NCBI GenBank assembly: GCA_018806985.1
Contig: JADANN010000202.1
Coordinates: forward strand, 2,340,001-2,404,000
DNA from: Angiostrongylus vasorum
Taxonomy: Eukaryota > Nematoda > Chromadorea > Rhabditida > Metastrongylidae
DNA length: 64,000 bases
Reading direction: 5' to 3'
Both the position numbers and the translations under genes were made by a program. A model generated the notes under the pieces. The model was given only the letters and a program-made list of their open reading frames with translations. It did no database searches and was not told the DNA's origin. Of the stretch, positions 25,224 through 38,119 are shown one piece after another (within the stretch, counting starts at the first letter, position 1; the number at the start of each line of letters is the position of its first letter).

Positions 25224-26454
25224 CTTCTTGCTGTCAACTATTGCCATGTTCTCCTATCCTCACTATTTGTCCAACCGCTCAATTCCCTTACGCGCGCGCG
25301 TTCATCGTGGCGACCTCATTACTGTAATCCTTTCATATTGAATGATATTAACCATCGTCGTTGTTGGCTTCTGTGCTTATTATCGTCTATTTTTTTCAAA
25401 GATATCCACTATCAATGCATAATGCTTAGCATATTGAGCGACTCGGTTCGCTACCTTGCTGGTGTACTCGCTAAAGTGCCTTTGTTTTTTTCTCTTTATT
25501 AAAAAAGGATTCTTCATATAGGATAGGAACCACGCTTATGTATTCGGCCTTTTTGAATGTGGTGCAATTGCGCCTACCGTATCAACACTGCCTTGGCTAC
25601 TGACAGTCAAGTACTCGAGTATCGATTTATGAACGAAACTAGTCCACTCATCTTTCTTTTCGTTCGTTTTCTATGATGTATATTTTTATTCAAGAACTAC
25701 AGAGACACTGACAAAATATGTTTTATATATATATTTTATGTGTACATGCTGGGGATAAAAGATTGTAAAAACGAAGATGATACTTTCTACTTCTGTTTAG
25801 CAAACACGAGGTGTTGTTTTATTTCTTTATTTACGTACAAGCTGACGTTTCGGCGGATTTCGCCTTCCCTCAGAGCCTGGAAAGGCCAAGTTGACTGCAA
25901 TCTACACGGCCAAACGCCTCCATAACCAAACACAGAAAATGTTGAACCAAAATTTCAATCACATTGAACACAGAGTCTTTGCACACTCACCGTTTTCTAT
26001 GAGGCTTTCACTAAATATTTCACGTGGAGACCAACCGCATAGAGTTCACATGGAATCGTAATGTACCCATCTCATCAGAATAACAGGCTTATATACTACA
26101 GAATTATTCAATCAATGCCGAGGTTAATAGGAAGTCGGACGTGGGAGTTACTGGAAGATGATACTGTTTGAACTACTGCTGGGGAGAATTGCTGCATTGG
26201 GAGTTCGTCAAGCCATTGAGGATCCATAACATAATACATGATGATAACTTGGATTTCTAGCTAAACTCCTTATCAGCTAAAGGTAAAATTGACTAGCTGA
26301 AACAAAACCTGTTAGATTCCACAGTTCTTTCTCCATCTTATCATCGATGCTTACATCCTAATCAACGAGGTACTTGAACAACAGGCATTGCATCCAGGAG
26401 AACAGTGACGGCGTAATTGATGCTAGCGACTGTAGCGGTTGTGTTAGAACTTAC
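25224..26454. other. 3' flank of deb-1
   Basis: It holds the presumed deb-1 3' UTR, for which I see no convincing AATAAA. It also contains a repeated block at about 25801-25930 with 'caagctgacgtttcggcgga', which recurs at 28711-28800 and, inverted, at 32275-32405. Nothing coding is supported. Confidence 0.55.
25801..25930 (+). repeat. Interspersed repeat with 'gctgacgtttcggcgg' motif
   Basis: The block runs from 'caaacacgaggtgttgtttt' to 'cggccaaacgcctccataac'. It is repeated at 28711-28800 and as an inverted pair at 32206-32405. Confidence 0.75.
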
Positions 26455-27200
26455 TTACTTACTTGGATACTTTGACGGTCCGTCTTCACGAGCTGTGCGG
26501 ACCCCAGCACATGTGCCATTCGTCCTTTCTCTCGCAGTCGTAGTCCATGGTGGTGGTTTTGCTCGATCATGGTAGCGCTTGCGAGTCTCGTACCGTGATC
26601 TGTAAAACAACTGCAGTTGCGGGTACAGCTGATTAACTTTGTTTACGAACACGTCCGCCTAAAGTGTAGGTGGTCGTCCTGGGGGGACGTTTGCATTCTC
26701 TTGGAGTCCACTCTACTGTTCTTTTCGTCCATCTGTCGTCCGTTTTTCTCATTATGTGACCGGTCCATCTAAGCTTCGCTATCGATGTATATTTTCCTGG
26801 ATTTCGAAGATGTGACATATTTCGAAGGCCAGAGCTTCGCATTCCGGCTAGATATTCAGAGTGCCGGTTATATTTTTAGAAGACATCGCCCAAGCGCTCT
26901 GTGAGTAGTGCGAAGCATTCTTGACGTAGTTGAAATATCAACCCACGTCTCCGCAGCATAACAGAGCGCTGGGAGGACCGTAGAATCGAAGAGATGAGCG
27001 CGGATTTTCGGGCCCTTCAGTTGGTCGGTGGCTTCATGGAGAGGCCCGAATGCGGCCCAAGCTGCTCTCCTTCTTCTATCTATTTCCTCCTTCATGTTGT
27101 TTTCCTTGTTCATTGATCGCCCAAAGTATACGTACGAAGTGGTCTGTGCAATGAGCCATCCAATTGAATTCTTTCGCCTTCGCACCATGGGTTTTTCATG
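26455..27200 (-). mobile_element. 3' fragment of an RTE-type LINE
   Basis: On the - strand the translation shows the region after the reverse transcriptase palm: AAWAAFGPLHEATDQ, RAHLFDSTVLPALCYAAETW, and after a frame break LRWTGHIMRKTDDRWTKR. These match the C-terminal part of nematode RTE-type polyproteins. The frame is broken at least once. The element ends in gtgctggggtccgcacagct, a gaagacgg stretch, then an (AAGT)n tail at 26457-26470. That tail is shared with Rep-C. Confidence 0.85.
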
Positions 27201-27835
27201 AACTGGATCTTTGTTGGAACATTTTCTTTAAATCCTAGCACAACGAAAACTGACAGCTTTTCTCATGATCGTTTAACATTTCGCGACTAAATGCATTGTG
27301 TTCAACTATTCTTATCGCTTGTTTCTGTTGCAGGATAAATATCCTCTGTTTTCTCGTACTAATTCGATATCTCCCTTCCACGGATGCTGTACACCCCGTC
27401 GTCCAAGAAAAGCATCATACAACAATTTGCAAAAAACACTTATTGAGACAAAAGAATTGGGAATCGTTCGTCTTCTTGCATCCCGTGATGGTTCCATAGC
27501 TTTCTGTAGAGATAGTAGAAGGTAAAGATAGGACATTTGGTTCACCAAGGAAGGGACATTCATTTCACCAAGCAATACAGAATGGTACACACTTCTGGTT
27601 GCCTATATGTACACGTTTTACGCTTTTCTTTTCGATAATTTGCAATCTTCATGACATGCTAGGAGCATTCCCGTTATAACCATTACAATAATGCCTTTTC
27701 ATCTTTCCACAGGACCACCATCATAAGGAATTTATTCTACTCCATTTTTACTTCTCTTGTCAGCTTCTGTTGGATAGGGTGTTTAGGGGAGCTCTTTTTG
27801 CTCTACCAACATGTGCCAATCAAATGGGTTTTCCT

Positions 27836-27932
27836 CTATATTGAAGAGAAGATTCTACAATGCTTGCTTTTTTTCTGGTTACTGAGTGCGGCTATGGGTT
27901 ATCGCAGTTCCCTTAGTTCCCTAAAGCCCATT
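27836..27932 (+). repeat. Left arm of 97-bp inverted repeat
   Basis: It starts ctatattgaagagaagattc and ends agttccctaaagcccatt. The reverse complement lies at 28541-28637 with only a few differences. Confidence 0.9.
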
Positions 27933-28540
27933 GTTCGCCTAAGTAAGACTTTTTGTGTGGCTGGTTTCCACAAAGTAGCTGGAAAGCTTACAAAAAAGAA
28001 AGTGGTAAGTGTTTAAGAGAAGCTGTTCACTATACCAATGGATAATTTATGTATTAAATTTTATCTGCTCAGGTTGAAGTATTTGGCTGAGTAGATTGCG
28101 GGTCCATTCAATTTTCTCAGGCTCTGAAGAAGTCGAAGCCGCAGAAACGTTAGCTATCGCGGATGAATGTGTTGTAATACTAGCCTCCTGTCTAGTCATC
28201 AAGAAAACAGTAATGTAAGGATATATAAAACTCCAAAATATACTACGCATGCGGCGCGAGAGCGATAATCATAAATTAACAGCACTGTGGCTGAATGATA
28301 GCTATACGGTTTTCATCACAAGGGAGAAAACGTTGCAAAACAGCATAACAATACATAGAAAAGCATAGAATGCGCAGAGAAAAAAACACTAAAGAAACAC
28401 TTGGAAGCCGAGAGAGGGAAACTTTAAAGCCATTAAAATTACACTGTTTTTTAATGATACGAGTCGTATATGATTCATACGACACTCGTAGAGACTTCGT
28501 TTTACGTCGTTTTTCACGAAAATCGAAGTTACATTATAGT

Positions 28541-28637
28541 AATGGGCTTTAGGGAACTAAAGGGAACTGCCACAACCCATAGCCGCACTCAGTAACCATA
28601 AAAAAGCAAGCATTGTAGAATCTTCTCTTCAATATAG
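28541..28637 (-). repeat. Right arm of 97-bp inverted repeat
   Basis: It is the reverse complement of 27836-27932, separated by about 608 bp. The arms could be terminal inverted repeats of a non-autonomous DNA transposon or the stem of a fold-back. No transposase or clear target-site duplication is visible. Confidence 0.9.
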
Positions 28638-28710
28638 ATAAAGAGTAACTCCGATGACCGATTGTCTACTAACCTCGGCATAGATCGAACAATTCTTTCT
28701 AATCTTGTTT

Positions 28711-28800
28711 AACAAACACGAGGTGTTATTTTACTTCTTTATTTATGCACAAGCTGACGTTTCGGCGGACTTCGCCATCGTCAGAGCCTCTGAGGCCTTC
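28711..28800 (+). repeat. Interspersed repeat with 'gctgacgtttcggcgg' motif
   Basis: The block 'acaaacacgaggtgttattt' to 'cgccatcgtcagagcctc' is colinear with 25801-25890. Confidence 0.75.
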
Positions 28801-29742
28801 CATATGAATAGCGACAATTGTCTTGATGAGGTATATTCGCCGATAATTAGCAAGCCATCATTGTATTATAAGGCAGTTCTTCAGTGCTCTACGGGGTCTA
28901 TTCATTAAACGGATCTACGTGCATCACCCATTCACCCTAGTGAACGTTGACTAAGTCGACGGCGCGTCAGCAATGTACCGCTTTCTCACTGCCACTTACA
29001 GGAGTTGCCCAGTAAACCCTACTCGTTCTAGAGGACGAAACAGGACCATTTTCTTCTTTGTATCTTCAAAAAGAAGCCCAATTGTTGGGTCTGTGGTCTT
29101 CTTGTTATTTGTTTCATATCCCATGGGATCTAATTCCTAATGGTCCTTTGGTCCTTTCCTTCCGTTGTCGTAAAGATGTATTATTACCTGTTCGACCCAT
29201 CTGACTTTTATCATTTTAATATAGCATCTCTAACCTTCGAGTTGGACGTAGATTGCAACCTCGGTATTTTTTTCTTCACATGAGTGATAGACAATACTCC
29301 CAGTATCATCACCTCGAAAAAAGTACTCAATTACACTCAGTGATATCCATGTGCAAGAGGACATATATTAGGACAGCAACTGTCACAGAGCTGAAATTAA
29401 CAGAAATAAAACTCTTCAACAGCTTCTTCGAAATCGACCAACATTCGTTTCACATCGCTGAAGTGCGGACTTTAATTTCGTTTGTAACAGAGACCTCATT
29501 AGTAAAAAGGAAGATGGTATAACTAACCGCTCATCGCTTTTCATTGCATGCTATTCCATTCCGCAGATGTAATGGCGTTCTCTAGACTGCTGCTAGAAAA
29601 TTTCCGCGAGATGATTTTGCCTTTTAAACTCATTCTTTTACGCCATGTCATTTTAGAAATACATAATTCTACATCTGTTTAAATTGCTAAGCTTACAAGA
29701 GGTTCATAAGGATGTTTATTCGACTAACGTTTCGACGTCCTA

Positions 29743-29763
29743 AATAAATAAATAAATAAATAC
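29743..29763. repeat. TAAA microsatellite
   Basis: Five TAAA units directly follow 'ttcgactaacgtttcgacg', a motif that recurs at several other repeat ends in the window. Confidence 0.85.
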
Positions 29764-30569
29764 GAAATTCTGGTTAATCGATGGAAACGAAGCAGAACGT
29801 CTTCTTACACTCTGGCATTTGGAAGAGCTGATGGTGGTCGTACACCTGACCCTCGTCTGATGTCCCGTTGAGGATGATTGATAGTACAAATACAGCCGGT
29901 AGACTGGACGATGGATGTCGATCTTGGGTTCTGCCTTGGCATCGATACACAATCTTGTAATAAGGGAACACTTGCAACGCATTCTGGACACTCTGTCCAA
30001 CCTGTAAAGTTTCTAAGCGTACTGCTGCTTTCACCACAGATCTCATTAAGCCGCTTATCAGCAAAACCTTATACGTATGGACACAAGTTGGGGATTTCCT
30101 GCATTTTCGCTCAGCTCTTTGTCAAATCAGCACAAGAATTTCTGCAGGAGAACGGTCATCTCCAGTTCTGAAGAGGAAACTTTTTGGTGCCTTTCAAGCC
30201 CTCGGTTTTTTTTAGTATCGTCACCTTGTAAAGGCGATCGTGTTCTTCATCGATGTTACTGACAAGAATAATCTTAAAAAGTACGCTAAAAGTCTAAACA
30301 ATCCCAATATATGACGTTTTCAGATTTTGTTCCTTGAGTTGTAAGGCTTTTTGCCTTACTGCAAGTGGTTCCATTTCTCATAGAAATTTGGGACAACAAC
30401 AACATCGACTAGGAAAAAGCTCCAACTTAAAAATAATTATGCCTTCAATTTTGTTACCCTTTTACGATGATGTTGGTTTTTTGATAACTGATGGCAAATT
30501 ATTGATCATTGTAGGCTTTTAGGAGTTTAGAACTCTATAGAAAAAAAAGAATAAAGATCCCTGCGTTGA

Positions 30570-30745
30570 TCAATCCTGAGGATGCGCCATCCATTGCACT
30601 TCACTAAGTATCGTTGGAGATGATTGAATGCATATCTGGCCTTTACAATGATTCGCGGTGGCCTACCGATGTATCGACCCAGTGCTGCTATCCTCCCAGA
30701 CAAGTCTGATACCAATTTGCCGACCCCGGAAAAGACTAGAAGATA
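30570..30745 (-). mobile_element. Rep-A SINE (3' part)
   Basis: It begins 'gttgatcaatcctgaggatg' and runs through 'cctcccagacaagtctgata', the reverse complement of the Rep-A end and core. The tRNA-like head is missing. Confidence 0.75.
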
Positions 30746-31044
30746 GACTGCTCTATTGCATGAGCCGTATATATAATGTTTATACAAAGTCCATTCAAAT
30801 CTAAATATGTAGAGAAATAAAGCTCTAAATTGATGAGGAAATTTAAGGTTCTAAAGTTTCAAGGGAACCGCACCATGTGCAAACATAGATGAAACAATGG
30901 GGACCAACTTCAGGTCATGCTAGATGAAGTCACATTTGTTCATTTGCTTTCGTATTCGAAACACAAGAATTTAAGAAATAAACTGGACGAAAAAAAAGAT
31001 CTTGAGTTCCAGAAAATCATATTGGTTAGAGATGCCCTGTACAT

Positions 31045-31205
31045 TACTTCGATACCCAGGCTCAGCAAACCCTCCATACCTCCGCAATTCACAAATTGCT
31101 AGCAGACTTGTCTGAGAGGCTAGCAGCACCGACTTGATATATTGCCATGCCAGCGTAAGTAATTGTAGGCACCGAATATGCAATCAGTTAACGCCGAAAG
31201 CTTTG
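31045..31205 (+). mobile_element. Rep-A SINE, diverged
   Basis: It is recognised by 'tagcagacttgtctgagagg' in the core and 'cagttaacgccgaaagc' at the end. Confidence 0.55.
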
Positions 31206-32205
31206 CCATTTTTTTATTAAGCCAAGCAACTTTTTATACTGCAGGCAACAATTTGTAGATCTTAAAAAACTTTCCTTTCAATTAATAATACTCCATACGA
31301 GCCGAAATATCTCATTTAAGCTGTCCTTATTTCTGCGTCACATAACTCCCGTAGAGGTCGCCGCGTAAACGTTAGGGAACTCTCCTCCAGGAGTTACTTG
31401 CTCCATTGCTGATCGTTGAGAGGGCAATTTGTGGAATGTTATGGCACCGTCAACGGTCCTAGTCATCGTGATAAACTCAGCCTGTCTCCCTGTTAATACG
31501 ATACCATTCCGTCGGTTTTGATGTGAAATTTATCAAACGTTCTCTTTTAGGGAACCGTTGAAGTCGCCATGCAGAAGATGACCATACAGAGCCTGGTTCT
31601 ACCTGTGGAAATTTTCCAGGTGCCCTAAAACGCTTAGACCTCGTATTCGTCACAGAGTGATGTTAAGGCTTAAGCGATGAACATTCAGAAAGGCGGCATT
31701 TGTCCACATATTGCAAGCATTAAGAACTGATTCGGGTAGTCAGTTCTCAAAGAAATCAAACTTACGTTGATTAGGAACAAAAGCAGGCGATAATTTGGTA
31801 CTAATTCTTCTTAGCCTACATCGTCGGATACTCAGTTCTAGATTCCTGTGCTCTACGTAAAGACCACTGTATGCACTGCAAAAACCAGTCGTCATCGTAG
31901 TCCCTCCAGGTTTATGCAGCCTAAAATGGACCTTACTTTAGAGTCAACAGGATGGTGCTGACTGCTTTCGTTATTTCTGGAGATACGTCTTAAATTCCTT
32001 GTCAGAGTTTCCGTTGGTTATTTAATGTAAAAACGTGTTTGCTGGTGGTGGCACCGAACGGCCTCCCATGTTCTTCTACACTTGATTGCAAGGTTGAAGA
32101 GCAGAACAAAATCCATACAAGCATACAGACGTAGTCATGAATATATCTCCGCCGTAAGAAAAGATATGTGACAATTCCAAATAACAAAGGCTGGGCCTCC
32201 TTCAA

Positions 32206-32405
32206 AGCCTGGAAAGGTCAAGTTGACACCAATCTACTCAGCCAAACACCTCCACAACAAAAAAAAGTTTGGTTATGGAGGTGTTTTGCTGCGTAGGTTG
32301 CAGTCAACTTGAACTTTTCACGATCTGAGAAAGAAGAAATCCACTGAAACGTCAGCTTGTTAGTGAATAAAGAATAAAATAACACCTTGTGTTTGCTCAA
32401 CAGGA
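32206..32405. repeat. Fold-back of the 'gctgacgtttcggcgg' repeat
   Basis: The left arm (32206-32263, cctggaaaggtcaagttgac onward) and right arm (32275-32405) are inverted copies of the block at 25801. The centre is an A-rich spacer near 32265. Confidence 0.75.
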
Positions 32406-33429
32406 ATATAAGAATTATTTGATCAATGCCGAGGTTAATAGAAAGTCGGTCGTGGGAGCAATGACTGGGTTTAACATTTGAATCGAGGCCGCGTTTGGGC
32501 TGCATTTCACCCGCTATACTACTTGCTCACGTGCTACACAGATTGGCACTTAACCCTCACTGAAGGAGATGCATAAACGTAATGGGTAGTGATAGGCATG
32601 TGATGCTTTTAATGGACGGATCTTTTACCACATGACAAAACTAGTATATCATGACCAAAGCCATGAACGAATACAATGTGGAGAACTAAGGTTAACAGTT
32701 CATCTCGTAAGCAGAACATGTTCATCATACATAACGTAAAAAAAAGATTTAACACAGAACCCACCAACGATCTACACGGCTCGTTTTGCATGTGGGATCG
32801 AATACATCTTGAGCGTCTACGGTGCTCCTTTTTAATTGATACACTGGATGAAGGTGAGCGTGATTCTCTTTAACATCCTGGGAAAGACGTGTCAGGACGC
32901 TCCTAGGTAGTCGTTCTATGGGTAAGTCTTCATGACAGTAGTCATCGTTCTTCCCGGGTCAAAGGAGGTTTGCTGCCCTGCGACTAGAGTTCTTCAGTTA
33001 TGGCAATGATTCTTGTGGTTCATCATGTGATCAGTCGAGGATATGTAGCAGATCGAATCCCACAAAAGTTAAGTGGCAAAAGTACTCAAATTTGTGATGT
33101 GTCGGTATGGATCGAAGGACCATTACAGCAATACAGACAGTCCTCTACCTTTTTTATACATAAAACCAGCTGCTGAGGTCCAGTATTTAGAGAATCATAT
33201 GTTGTCGTGAAATGTTTCCGTTAGGCATGATGGAATCGGCTATCCTCCATTATTTTATATGAAGTTAATAGATTTTTTGCCCTTGCACGTTCACAAAAAG
33301 TCTTGCGTAGTAATGTCAAAACCCATATTTTTTCATCTTTGCTTCTTCACCTCTAATATCGTTGTTCTTCGCTGTCTGAATACTACAGCTTTCTTTTTTT
33401 TTGACTTATTATTTACTGCCTACTCTTTT

Positions 33430-33605
33430 AGCGGCAGGTTATATTGCGAAATATAACTTCAACGAAGCTGAGATATTTGCAAAACTCTGGACCGCAGGTG
33501 CCTATGGTGGGGAACGAACGCGCTATTGTCCTTTCCGGGGAGTAGCGCGCTCACCACCACACCATGCGGGTCCTTCGTTTCGCCTGTCTCTCAGCTAGTT
33601 CTATT
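33430..33605 (-). mobile_element. Rep-D copy
   Basis: It contains tail 'gctgagatatttgcaaaact', the 'gtagcgcgctcaccaccac' box and end 'cgcctgtctctcagctag'. Confidence 0.8.
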
Positions 33606-35182
33606 GATCTTTTCGTTTACAAACTACAGCTTTCGTTTACGCTTTATACAAACCCGCTACATCTAACAGTCCCATTGTTCCTGAGGTAGGTATATGTACG
33701 GTTCAATTACCCAACTTCAAATCAGAGGTGCACACTGTAGATCACGATAAGGTTTACTGTGTATGAAGAATACTCATAATCTCAATCTCTCATCGATGCG
33801 GCGAAGATCCATAGCTTCAATGTAAACACAACATTTACCTGACACTTCAGCACTACCACGACTCTGTAGTGGTCATGATTATCTCCATGCGAAGACCGTA
33901 TTAAGTGCCAGTCATGTACGACGAGCAGTAGAATGAAATCGTATCTCGACATCGATGGTGTAACCGCTCTAGTCAGTGAGGAGAATCGAAAGACGTACAG
34001 AAAAAAAGTTACCGAAACAGAGCTAGAGAAAACTAACTCGAATGTTATTATAACCCTCATCCCAGGAACATAAGCTTACAAGCGGCTCTACTTGATGAGG
34101 ATTCCCAGCAGCCTACATTATAGAGTCAACATATAGAGTCATACAGAGTCAATCATTAAAGCTTCCCCAGCACTCATGCCACCTCATTCCACTACCTCTA
34201 CCTCCAATGCCTACGTCCTTGCTCGCGAACATCTATCCAGAATCCTTATCCTCTGTGTAGCTGTCCAGATCCTTATTATGGCAATGGATTTCCTTTCCTT
34301 TTCCTTGTTCTTTCATTCCCCCAGCATCAAACTGGTGCGCACATCAGTGCAACAATCCCATGCAAGTTCATCCAGACCGAGAAACATCATGTCATTCCCA
34401 TGTTGAACCCCATGGTAGAATCACAATAAATACATCATTGCGTTGTTTAACTAGTGTCCTTGATGGTTTTAGGTGAGACTGCCAATACAACCCTAGAAGC
34501 CATACTAACGATTCCCATGCTCAGTCAACTACTTTCAAGACAGAAGGGAACAGCACTAAACCGCAACCACCTGGTAAAGACCACCGTGATCCCAGTTTTT
34601 TCGTGTCGTCTTTCTATGTGAAAACACCATACCACACTTTACAGGAGATGTAAATGTACCGTCCCACTAACAGACCAACGAATTCTTCCCAATGGAAATG
34701 CTTAGCAAGAAGGTTCTCTGTAAACCTCCAGTGGAGAATAGAGCTCAGTAAATTGGGATGGAATTTATAAGAAGCACTACTGAACTAGCGATGACTCCTA
34801 TGCGTCAACAAAGAAAGGAAAAAACGCTCAATCTTCCGAGTTGCCGTCAACAGATGAGATAAGAATCATCACATCAGCAACTATAACATTTTTAACTCTA
34901 CCTTTCTCACATGTAGGTGAGGAAGTTAAAATGGGAACACAATATGCAACTTAGCATCCCATGAACATGAAAAGCCGGTAACCAACTTTATATGCACAAA
35001 AAGCGTGAAGAGTATAACCAACACAGGACTAAACTAAGATATAGATAAGGTTTATAAACTTGTAAAGAATTAAGTACGGAATAAATCGACAGCGATGTAG
35101 CCCACTAAATAAACATGAAGAGAAATGAAAAACAATTAAAGGAGATCACTCCAGTTCTTCGTTTGCACTTACTCGCCCACTT

Positions 35183-37577
35183 TTACGGCGAGCGACTGCG
35201 ACTTCTGCAACAAATCATACAATACGCACATAAACAATCCGAAGCTTAAGGACTAACCTGCTGTTGCTCCTTCTATCACACGGAGAACGCGACCTCGAAC
35301 GACGAGGAGGAGGCGAACGACTGCGAGAGCGTGACCTAAAACACATACTATCATTACCACAAGCTATACGAAAGGATGGGAACAACTCTACTCGATTAGG
35401 CTACCAAAAGATAATGAACTAATGTCAATCAAGCAACCTACGCAAAGAGAATCCGAGTGTATTCGGGTGGCATTCTGCACCCAAACAAACCGGTATCGAA
35501 GCTATTTTTGGTGTCAATAGGAGTTCGGTGATGAGTTTGATGCAAAGATGATGACACTGTACTCTTCACTATGAGACAGCCGTATTCGTATTCGGAAGCA
35601 GCTGTTGCGACGCAGTTAGAGTAGAAAGCGACGTTACGACAAGGTACGCGTGTGCGGGTGTGATGTGATGATGATGCAGACACTATGTTACGATGAAAGA
35701 GGAGAGAGAAGGGAAGATGGTGGATGACGGTAGACCGGTAGGTCAGAAATGCTAAAACATTCATATTTACTTCTAGTCCGTTCGCAGGAAAATGACCCAT
35801 CTACCTCGGTCTTAGCGATAACTATGGAGTTCTTAAGAATGATTCTATAGTGGATATCTTATAACTTATACAATAATAAGCGAGTACCTAATGCTAACAT
35901 CCCGAGCTAAATTTTGTCAAGAATTGTAAACAACACCGACTTTGAGAAGAAAACTTTCTGCTTTAAACTTTACTCTCACGCTTCATTTGGTACTTCAACT
36001 TATGTGAAGAGATAAATATGAACCTATCATTCGTATTTTAGTGGCAACTACAAACTATTTATTGAGTAGACTTTTTATTTGCTGCCTATTACAATTCCTC
36101 ACAGCAGGGTATCATGTGAAATACAACCACGATGATGCTGGATATCTGCAAAACTCCGGACCGCAGGTATCTGTGGTGGGGAACGAACATGCTACTACCC
36201 TTTCGGAGGGCTAACGCGTTCACCACCACACCATGCAGTTCCTTCGCTTCGCTTCTCTCAGATAGTTTTTTAAATATCTCAGTATCACTATGGCTGTATT
36301 TCTTGAATATTTGAACCACGATTCCCATGGCAACCTTAGGACACGAATACAACAAGCTTCCCACTACTTTAGAATCATTCTTCTGACTTGTCTTATCACG
36401 CCCACACCAAATACCCGCACATCTCTGGTGTCAAATTCCATAACACACAGGACTAGTACATACTTAAAGTAAAAACCTCGTTTTCACCTCGATATCCTAC
36501 GACCACCATAACCACCACCACCGTGTCCACCTCCATAACCACGACCTCCTCCACTTGCACCATTACGACGCTTGCCATGAGATAATTCAACACGAGCACG
36601 CACTCCGCAGATGCGAGATCCATCGAGAGATTTTACAGCGTCCTCAGCGTCTCTTGTATCCTCAAACTCCACAAATGCAAAACCAGGTGGACGACGAGCC
36701 ACCCATACTTTGCGAATACGACCAAACCGATGAAAAGTGTCTTCGATCTGAAATATAATAAACAGCACCTTGATAATTACCAAATATTAAAGAAAAGACC
36801 TGACTGAACGGCTGCTGAACATCGACCTCGTGTCTTATCAATAGAAATTATCATTTACAGTTCTTTCGGATAGACATGAAGTGGTATATCTATTGGGAAC
36901 GGAAACTTTGGACCACCAGCAGTCATCTACTCAACGAAGTTTACATGCATTGCAGTTCAGCATCCTGGATTTCCTATTCGGGAAAGTGAATAGGCAGAGT
37001 AACCAGGATCTGTTTATTCACAAGTTTTGAAATATTTACTAGGCTTTAATGATGTAAATGCATTCATGCTAACAGATATTTCCCTATCAACGACTATCCA
37101 CTAGATAGCGATCATTCTATGTTTGCTCCGATAGCCTCCGTTAAATAAACCTGCTCAAGACTTTTAAGGAAGATTTGTAAAAATAATCCATAGAAACCTA
37201 CAATCTGTATACCTGTTAACCTATGTCTCACATCGCTAATACTTGGTACGATATCCAATTTCCTGACGCAAGTGCTGTGAATTCAAACCACTTCACATCG
37301 GGGAACAACGTAAAGGTTACGTAAAGGTAGTTCACCAAACCCGTCCTTTATCGTTAAGGATTCACTTGCCTCAAAAAACTGGACAAAAAACCTTGTAGAC
37401 AAAGAAGATGGGAACTACTACCGATAGTCATTGAGCTGACAGATAATAATTCAAATTCGCAGTACATAACAAGGACCAATCCCAACTACTCGACTGGACT
37501 CTTACCTCTTGTGACGTTGCATCGTGTGGGAGACCACCGATATACACCTTCGCATCAACATCACCACGCCGAGACAT
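35183..37577 (-). CDS. rsp-6: SR-type splicing factor (RRM plus short RS tail), four exons
   Basis: A nuclear SR protein of the SRSF3/SRSF7 type, expected to bind pre-mRNA and promote splicing. Exons in transcript order: 37506-37577, 36488-36747, 35258-35335, 35183-35204. They total 432 nt, giving 143 residues plus TAA, all joins in phase. One RRM occupies about residues 9-80, with RNP2 KVYIGGL and RNP1 GFAFVEF and the conserved VWVARRPPG before it. A glycine-rich linker (about residues 86-105) follows, then an RS segment with SRSRS repeats. The protein is shorter than the roughly 180 residues I recall for C. elegans RSP-6, mainly in the RS tail. An alternative, longer 3' end cannot be excluded. 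The last coding exon is only 22 nt. Intron 2 carries a Rep-D copy. The rsp-6 assignment is by similarity of the RRM; another SRSF3/7 paralogue is possible. Confidence 0.9.
36104..36262 (-). mobile_element. Rep-D copy inside the SR-gene intron
   Basis: It shows 'gcaaaactccggaccgcagg' and the 'aacgcgttcaccaccacacc' box. It lies in the 1.15-kb intron 2 of the SR-protein gene. Confidence 0.8.
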
Positions 37578-37596
37578 CTTCAGGACTTCAATTTAT

Positions 37597-37610
37597 CTAC
37601 AACAAATTGA
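37597..37610 (-). promoter_or_regulatory. Candidate trans-splice acceptor of the SR-protein gene
   Basis: On the - strand, 'caatttgttgtag' ends 19 nt before the ATG at 37577. Position and sequence suit spliced-leader addition. Confidence 0.45.
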
Positions 37611-37639
37611 ATACCTGCAATTGCACGAATCCAGAACTT

Positions 37640-37800
37640 CATACAACATAGAACGACCAACCACACCACAACAGACTCGGACAAAGAATGAGCGCACGCC
37701 CGGCAGCGAGGAGCGGATCAATTCCTGACCGCGACGCGAACGCGCCGCGAACGGCGAACTTCGCCACGTAGGGGTGGAACCGCGACGCAAATGCAACGCA
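37640..37800. promoter_or_regulatory. GC-rich block upstream of the SR-protein gene
   Basis: A CpG-rich segment (for example gcgacgcgaacgcgccgcga) stands out against AT-rich flanks immediately upstream of the SR-protein start. A promoter role is inferred from position. Confidence 0.4.
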
Positions 37801-38119
37801 GCATGACGTGGTGGGTGGAGGCTGCAGGGGATGTTGGGTGGAGGTTCAACGCAGTGTTCGTGAACAGCATGGTAGTGGTAAGGGGTTTAGGTACGGTTCA
37901 GTGCTTTTGGAAGAGCAAATCTGATTCTTCAATAAAAATCGGCTCAGAATTGACATCGCATCAAAGCAATAGCAATGAACTACGAGTAGGACCTCTCCAT
38001 CAGACGCGTTTGACAAAGCAGAGCACTGCAGTGAAAGTACACGATCACTACCAGTAGACAGTAGGAATAGGATGTTAAGAACCAGATTAAGGTCACATGA
38101 TAAAAAACAAGGAATATAA

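Larger units (their letters stand above)
27201..35182. other. Intergenic region between deb-1 and the SR-protein gene
   Basis: About 8 kb of AT-rich DNA without a gene I can support. It contains a long inverted repeat (27836-28637), the 'gctgacgtttcggcgg' repeats, a TAAA microsatellite, two Rep-A pieces, a fold-back at 32206-32405 and a Rep-D copy, all listed. Short open frames on both strands show no family resemblance. Confidence 0.6.

Noticed and set aside
29740..30064. Overlapping - strand frames of 86 and 96 codons
   Set aside because: Two frames overlap, neither has a recognisable domain, and they sit at a repeat end with a TAAA tail.
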